NCBI GenBank assembly: GCA_964592125.1 | Contig: CAZQBV010000059.1 | Location: 1 to 18,245, forward strand | Reading direction: 5' to 3' | DNA: 18,245 nucleotides | DNA from: UBA5399 sp964592125 | Lineage (GTDB): Bacteria; Bacillota; Clostridia; Christensenellales; Christensenellaceae | Shown: positions 14,331 through 18,245 of the stretch, one piece after another | Layout: each line of letters starts with the position of its first letter | How positions within the stretch are numbered: the first letter of the stretch is position 1 | Program-made: the position numbers and the translations under genes | The notes under the pieces: model-generated | What the model saw: only the letters and a program-made list of their open reading frames with translations | Database searches by the model: none | What the model was told of the DNA's origin: nothing

Positions 14331-15485
14331 TTGCGCAAGGTGAAATTTGGCATTATAGGCGGCGGCATGATGGGCCGCGAGTTTGCCAGTGCAGCAGCAG
14401 GATGGTGTCAGTTGCAAGGCGATATTCCCGCACCCGAAATTGTGGGAATTGCCAGCCCTTCGGTGCAAAGCAGGGAGTGGTTTCGCAAGGTGGATACGGT
14501 GCAATATTTCGAAGCAGATTACCGTGCCTTGCTGGAAAGAAAAGAGATAGAAGCCATTTACTGTGCAGTGCCGCACCATTTGCATCAAGAAATTTATACA
14601 GATATTATACGGGCAGGCAAGCACCTAATGGGCGAAAAGCCATTTGGAATAGATCAAGCCGCAAATACGGCTATTTTAAAAGAACTGAAAGCCAACCCCG
14701 GGGTATTTGCGCGGTGTTGCAGCCAGATGCCATTTTTTCCCGGCAGCCAACAGATAGTGAAGTGGTTTTACGAAGGCAAATTTGGCCGAATTATAGAAGT
14801 GAAAGCCGGGTTTCGGCATTCCAGCGATATGAATTTGAATAAGCCAATCAACTGGAAACGCCAAGTACAGCAAAATGGCGAATATGGCTGCATGGGCGAT
14901 TTGGGGCTGCACACACAATACATACCCATTCGGCTGGGGCTGTTGCCCAGCAGTGTATATGCCACTCTTAGCAAAATAGTAACAGAACGACCAGATGGCA
15001 ACGGCGGCAGTTGCGCCTGCGATACGTGGGATAACGCTGTGTTAGCATGTGACTGCACAGATGCCGTAGGCAACAGTTTTCCCATGTTTTTGGAAACAAA
15101 GCGCATGGAACCAGGCGCCACAAACGATTGGTATATAGAAATAAAGGGGCTTTCCGCTTCCGCAAAATTTTCTACCAACGACCCCAATGCCTTCTATTAC
15201 ACGCAGGAATGGGGCAAAGAACAGGCGTGGTGCCGGCTGGGGATAGGCAACAAGCCACAGTTCCCCACCATAACAGGCGGAATTTTCGAATTTGGATTTT
15301 CGGATGCGATATTGCAAATGTGGGCAGCGTTTATGCTGGAGCTAACGGGCAAGCAAGTGTTTTTTGGCTGCTGCTTGCCAGAGGAGACTGCCTATTCGCA
15401 CGCAATAGCAACTGCTGCGCTGGATTCCTACAAAAATAAAGTCGCTATAAATATTTGCAGTGAAAACACAATGGACATAAGTTGA
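14331..15485 (+). CDS. Gfo/Idh/MocA-family NAD(P)-dependent oxidoreductase
   Basis: This protein of about 384 residues has an N-terminal Rossmann domain with KFGIIGGGMMG (cofactor loop), AIYCAVPHHLHQEIY and GEKPFGID, whose EKP lysine is the usual catalytic residue. The C-terminal substrate domain has GDLGLHTQYIP in the place of the family's D-x-G-x-H motif. Members oxidise or reduce sugars, inositols and related polyols; the substrate here cannot be fixed. I start it at TTG 14331 (MRKVKFGIIGGG), with GAGAAGG 9 nt upstream. An in-frame TTG at 14313 would add six residues that overlap that ribosome site. The gene stands alone; the next promoter overlaps its stop codon. Several cysteines in the middle (GSCACDTWDNAVLACDC) are unusual but not clearly a metal site. 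Confidence 0.9.
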   Translation: MRKVKFGIIGGGMMGREFASAAAGWCQLQGDIPAPEIVGIASPSVQSREWFRKVDTVQYFEADYRALLERKEIEAIYCAVPHHLHQEIYTDIIRAGKHLMGEKPFGIDQAANTAILKELKANPGVFARCCSQMPFFPGSQQIVKWFYEGKFGRIIEVKAGFRHSSDMNLNKPINWKRQVQQNGEYGCMGDLGLHTQYIPIRLGLLPSSVYATLSKIVTERPDGNGGSCACDTWDNAVLACDCTDAVGNSFPMFLETKRMEPGATNDWYIEIKGLSASAKFSTNDPNAFYYTQEWGKEQAWCRLGIGNKPQFPTITGGIFEFGFSDAILQMWAAFMLELTGKQVFFGCCLPEETAYSHAIATAALDSYKNKVAINICSENTMDIS

Positions 15486-15510
15486 CCTTATGCAGAAATT
15501 GCGCTATACT
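15482..15510 (+). promoter_or_regulatory. Promoter of the V4R-domain gene
   Basis: TTGACC (15482-15487), 17 nt and TATACT (15505-15510), each 5/6 to consensus. The -35 overlaps the oxidoreductase stop. A 14-bp dyad AACAAG-CA-CTTGTT (15528-15541) just past the start could be an operator. Confidence 0.65.
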
Positions 15511-15593
15511 GGAAATAGTATTTTTTTAACAAGCACTTGTTTCTACAAACAATTTTGGGGTTTTGTATTACGGAAGAAAGGTGAACATAGAGA

Positions 15594-16121
15594 ATGAAAC
15601 ATACGGAAATCGAATCGAAATTTAAATGGGAAGACCTTGGCGACATTGAACTTGGCCGTAAAACACTGGGGCCGGATATGCCAGTTATGGTATATCGCTT
15701 GTTCCAATACACATTGAAAGATATATTAGCGAGGGAGTATGGCGAGGAAGCTTCCTGCGATTTGTTGCGTGCAGCTGGTCATTTGGCAGGAATGCAGCTG
15801 GCGAAAAATGCGCTGGATTTATCTGGAGATTTCGACTTTTTTGTTTCCAATCTCACCAATCAGCTGCGTGAGATGAAAATTGGCATACTGCGCATAGAGC
15901 GTGCCGATATGGATTCTCTTGCGTTCACACTTACGGTTTCGGAGGATTTGGATTGCTCGGGTTTGCCGGTAATGGGAACCAGCGTTTGCGACTATGACGA
16001 AGGGTTTTTGTCTGGCATATTGGAAGCATACACAGGCAAGCCTTTTGAAGCAAGGGAAGTGGATTGCTGGGCAACTGGCGACCGTACTTGCAGATTTAAT
16101 GTACAGCAGGTACAAGAATAG
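15594..16121 (+). CDS. Stand-alone V4R-domain protein
   Basis: This 175-residue soluble protein matches the V4R (4-vinyl reductase) domain. The C-terminal half carries the most conserved block: CDYDEGFLSGILEAYTGKPF followed by VDCWATGDRTCRFNVQ, with the paired cysteines near the end that are thought to bind metal. V4R domains usually act as small-molecule or hydrocarbon sensors attached to regulators, or as bacteriochlorophyll-type enzymes. Here the domain is free and precedes a GGDEF protein gene by 50 nt on the same strand, so a sensor for that protein is a fair inference. The ribosome site is AAAGGTGA, 9 nt before ATG 15594. It has its own strong promoter. Confidence 0.85.
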   Translation: MKHTEIESKFKWEDLGDIELGRKTLGPDMPVMVYRLFQYTLKDILAREYGEEASCDLLRAAGHLAGMQLAKNALDLSGDFDFFVSNLTNQLREMKIGILRIERADMDSLAFTLTVSEDLDCSGLPVMGTSVCDYDEGFLSGILEAYTGKPFEAREVDCWATGDRTCRFNVQQVQE

Positions 16122-16159
16122 AATAAAGAATAGTATGTTTGCTTTTTTGCCGGTGGGGG

Positions 16160-16165
16160 TATAAT
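16160..16165 (+). promoter_or_regulatory. -10 box giving a probably leaderless GGDEF mRNA
   Basis: A consensus TATAAT ends at 16165. Counting that T as -7 places +1 at 16172, the A of the ATG. The -35 is weak (TTGCTT at 15 nt or GTTTGC at 17 nt). Confidence 0.5.
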
Positions 16166-16171
16166 TCTGGT

Positions 16172-17473
16172 ATGGACGATAAAGCGAAGAAGACACTGTT
16201 CGATATTGAAAGTGCCCTAGATACTTTGCTTATGGGCAAAATACCGGAACAGTTGTCGGAAACTGAAGAAGGCGAGGCTTTGCTTACCAGCGTGGTAAGT
16301 AAATTGAACAAACTTTTTCGAGATTTTCAAGAAATAGACACAATGGCCGACGATCTTGTAAATGGCAAGGTAGATGGCTATATACCGCCGCGCCAAAATA
16401 TACTGGCTGCAAAGCTGAAAATGCTGCATTCCAATCTAAGTAATTTGGTATGGAGCGCACAAGAGCTGGCCAAGGGTAAAGTGGTAAGCAAGCTGGATAG
16501 CGACAAGGACAACGCCTTGTACGAAAGCTTTAATACAATTGTGGATAAGGTAGCGGAAGCTTCCATTGGCAGCACATCGGATAGCTTTGCGTTGATAGAC
16601 AATGACGAGCAAAAAGTGAACAGCTGGCGGTATCATCAAATTTTAACAGCGGTGAATATGCTGGACATTCAGGTAGTGGAAGTGGATGATTCCGGAAAAA
16701 TTGTGTACGTAAACACACCCGCTAAAAAAATGCTGAAGGGGCTAACCCACTTGGCGCCCCATTTGGTAACAGAGGACACCAATGTGCTGATAGCCCATAT
16801 TTCCACCCATGGCAATATGGAGGGGCAATTCCCTGTGGAAGAAGAAGTGTATGACGAGGCTGCAAAACGCTGGTATAGGGTCACTTCGGATACTTTTTCG
16901 CTGCCCAACGGGCAACATTTTTACCTGCATGTAACAGACGATATTACAGATTGGAAAAACACAGAAGAACGGCTGGAGTTTTCGGCAAATTTCGATTCCC
17001 TAACAGGTACGCTAAACCGCCGTGCAGGGCTGAAAATGCTGAAATTGCTGAATGAACGCCATTTGGAAAGCACCAGCTGCATCGCCTTTATAGACGTGGA
17101 CGGTTTGAAAGAGGTGAATGACACCTATGGCCATGGCGAGGGCGATGAATATTTGAAAATAATTGCAAATATTCTGGTTTCCTTTTCCAGATCTTCAGAA
17201 TCTGTGGTACGGTATGGTGGCGATGAATTTTTCATCTTGTTCAAAAATTGCCCCTTGGACGTAGCACAGAGGATATTGGGCCGTATGCAGGAAAAACTGT
17301 CTCAGATGAACGAGGAAAAAGTGAAGCCATACCATTTATCCTTTAGCTACGGTGTAGAGGAGTTTGGTGCGGGAATAGAGCAAACCCCCGAAGAGCTTTT
17401 GGAAAAAGTGGACTTTAAGATGTACCAAAACAAGGCAAAAAAGAAGAAAAAAGCAACTAATAGAAAAGTATAA
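16172..17473 (+). CDS. Soluble HAMP-like/PAS/GGDEF diguanylate cyclase
   Basis: This 433-residue protein has no TM segment. The N-terminal 130 residues are helical with a HAMP-like stretch (AQELAKGKVVSKL...ALYESFNTIVDKV). A PAS-like domain follows (about 163-262, DIQVVEVDDSGKIVYVN to LHVTDDITDWK), then a GGDEF domain (about 272-425) with DSLTGTLNRRAG, FIDVDGLKEVNDTYGHGEGD and an intact GGDEF at 349-353. It should make c-di-GMP. The position of the RxxD inhibitory site reads RSSE (340-343), so feedback inhibition may be lost. The protein ends in a lysine-rich tail. ATG 16172 is chosen because the predicted mRNA starts there; a longer frame from TTG 16139 lies in the promoter. The neighbouring V4R protein may feed it a signal. 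Confidence 0.92.
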   Translation: MDDKAKKTLFDIESALDTLLMGKIPEQLSETEEGEALLTSVVSKLNKLFRDFQEIDTMADDLVNGKVDGYIPPRQNILAAKLKMLHSNLSNLVWSAQELAKGKVVSKLDSDKDNALYESFNTIVDKVAEASIGSTSDSFALIDNDEQKVNSWRYHQILTAVNMLDIQVVEVDDSGKIVYVNTPAKKMLKGLTHLAPHLVTEDTNVLIAHISTHGNMEGQFPVEEEVYDEAAKRWYRVTSDTFSLPNGQHFYLHVTDDITDWKNTEERLEFSANFDSLTGTLNRRAGLKMLKLLNERHLESTSCIAFIDVDGLKEVNDTYGHGEGDEYLKIIANILVSFSRSSESVVRYGGDEFFILFKNCPLDVAQRILGRMQEKLSQMNEEKVKPYHLSFSYGVEEFGAGIEQTPEELLEKVDFKMYQNKAKKKKKATNRKV

Positions 17474-17502
17474 GGCATGGCACTATGCGCTATGCCTTTT
17501 TT
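17472..17502 (+). terminator. Terminator of the GGDEF gene
   Basis: A 10-bp stem (AAGGCATGGC / GCTATGCCTT, one G-U pair, 7-nt loop) is followed by a T6 run. It overlaps the stop codon. Confidence 0.9.
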
Positions 17503-17522
17503 CAAACAGAAGCATACACTGC

Positions 17523-17556
17523 CCTGCCAGACGGAATTTCTTTGGCAGGTTTTTTT
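17523..17556 (+). terminator. Second, tandem terminator
   Basis: The stem CCTGCCA / TGGCAGG, with inner G-U and A-U pairs, is followed by T7. It lies about 20 nt after the first terminator. Confidence 0.85.
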
Positions 17557-17628
17557 GTACCCGTATCTGTTGCAGGTATAGAAAATACGTTTTTATGCTT
17601 TTTCTATTGGATAGTAGTATTAAAAGCA

Positions 17629-17657
17629 TTGAAATGAAATTTATTTTCTGATATAAT
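17629..17657 (+). promoter_or_regulatory. Promoter of the glutamate dehydrogenase gene
   Basis: TTGAAA (17629-17634), 17 nt and consensus TATAAT (17652-17657) preceded by TGA make the strongest promoter in the window. The start near 17664 leaves a leader of about 294 nt. Confidence 0.8.
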
Positions 17658-17709
17658 TCAGCTACCGAGTTAAATTATGGATATTATCCAGAAAGACTAG
17701 GACTCTGCA

Positions 17710-17868
17710 ATGTTAGAAAACTGTAGAAAAGCGATTTCCTTACATACTGCTGCCGCACTGCGCTTGCAGTGTGTTTTGGCAGTTTTGTATTTAAAAATTG
17801 CAAAAAGCAGTTCTTTTATACCCTACCTTTTAAAAACCGGGCAAAATGGATTTTTTGTCCCTATTTAG
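17710..17868 (+). CDS. Possible 52-residue leader ORF
   Basis: The ATG is preceded by AGGA with 7-nt spacing. The frame encodes a basic start (MLENCRKA), one hydrophobic stretch (AAALRLQCVLAVLYLKIA) and ends at TAG, 89 nt before the dehydrogenase start. It spans the terminator-like hairpin at 17750-17786. It could be a small membrane peptide, a regulatory upstream ORF or chance. I do not recognise it. Confidence 0.3.
   Translation: MLENCRKAISLHTAAALRLQCVLAVLYLKIAKSSSFIPYLLKTGQNGFFVPI
17750..17786 (+). promoter_or_regulatory. Terminator-like hairpin in the dehydrogenase leader
   Basis: Inner stem GCACTGC/GCAGTGT with a GCTT loop, outer stem CTGCC/GGCAG with a GTTTT internal bulge, then TTTTGTATTT. 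It lies about 90 nt into the transcript and 170 nt before the start codon, so it could act in attenuation. No known riboswitch class is recognised. Confidence 0.45.
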
Positions 17869-17957
17869 ACATTTTTATTTTAAAAACACCACCGACAAGC
17901 ACTCAAAATCCGTATTGGGGAAATTGAGTTTGTATATTTTTATGCAGGAGGAAAACC

Positions 17958-18245
17958 ATGCAAAAACAAAGTTACAACCCTTTTGAGAATGCTCAAAAAC
18001 AGTTTGACGGCGTAGCCGAAATGATGGATTTGGACGAAGGAACAAAGGCCTTGTTGCGCCAACCTATGAAGGAAACACACTTTACCATTCCCGTAAAAAT
18101 GGACGATGGCAAAACACAGGTGTTTCAGGCATACCGCATACAGCACAATGCCGCACGCGGCCCCGCCAAGGGCGGCATACGCTTTCACCCGCACGAAACC
18201 GCGGATACCGTGCGTGCGCTTTCCATGTGGATGACATGGAAGTGT
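17958..18245 (+). CDS. gdhA: Glutamate dehydrogenase, N-terminal part (cut by window end)
   Basis: The first 96 codons of an ELFV-family glutamate dehydrogenase, which interconverts glutamate and 2-oxoglutarate plus ammonia. Key text is FQAYRIQHNAARGPAKGGIRFHP, which includes the glutamate-binding GPAKGGIRF segment, then TVRALSMWMTWKC. The catalytic lysine further on is outside the window. ATG 17958 follows AGGAGG by 6 nt. The full protein would be about 420-450 residues. NAD versus NADP preference cannot be judged from this part. The gene has a strong promoter and a long leader. Confidence 0.95.
   Translation, partial: MQKQSYNPFENAQKQFDGVAEMMDLDEGTKALLRQPMKETHFTIPVKMDDGKTQVFQAYRIQHNAARGPAKGGIRFHPHETADTVRALSMWMTWKC

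Noticed and set aside
14234..14842. A 202-codon plus-strand frame
   Set aside because: It is a shadow overlapping the oxidoreductase in another frame; its translation is Arg/Ser/Cys-rich and resembles no family.
1..18245. CRISPR array, insertion sequence or rRNA
   Set aside because: No regularly spaced repeats, transposase or rRNA sequence was seen.

Overview
The window reads as a chromosomal piece from a low-to-mid G+C member of the Firmicutes (Clostridia-like). The reasons are strong AGGAGG-type ribosome sites, a BceRS/BceAB-type peptide-resistance module, a walJ/rlmH neighbourhood and tRNA genes with encoded CCA. The species cannot be named from the sequence. Nearly all genes are ordinary chromosomal ones with balanced base composition; one AT-rich insert of about 2 kb stands out.

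Layout. (1) 33-5089, minus strand: a metallo-beta-lactamase-fold hydrolase, then walJ, a CPBP/CAAX-type membrane protease and rlmH as a compact cluster, then glnS behind its own terminator and promoter. (2) 5285-9858, plus strand: an OmpR-type response regulator, an intramembrane-sensing histidine kinase, an ABC ATPase and a 10-TM permease. This is a Bce-type detoxification and sensing module, with a good candidate operator (TTACA-N4-TGTAA) before the transporter genes. A bidirectional terminator separates it from (3), a membrane diguanylate cyclase on the minus strand (9960-11042). (4) 11163-13878: the AT-rich insert, holding a SIR2-like protein gene overlapping a DUF262 gene. It lies between the cyclase and two tRNA genes (Val-GAC, Met-CAT; minus strand) and looks like a horizontally acquired, probably antiphage, two-gene cassette. 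(5) 14331-17473, plus strand: a Gfo/Idh/MocA oxidoreductase, a stand-alone V4R-domain protein and a soluble HAMP-like/PAS/GGDEF protein, followed by tandem terminators. (6) 17958 to the end: the first 96 codons of a glutamate dehydrogenase behind a leader of about 290 nt that contains a terminator-like hairpin and a small ORF.

Features that ordinary annotation would miss: two genes (rlmH and the SIR2-like gene) seem to start at AUC codons placed behind good Shine-Dalgarno sequences. Two signalling genes (the response regulator and the GGDEF protein) have a -10 box placed so that transcription should begin on the A of the ATG, suggesting leaderless mRNAs. The SIR2-DUF262 pair is the best candidate for an undescribed system; I do not recall a named defence system of that exact composition, and no search could be run.
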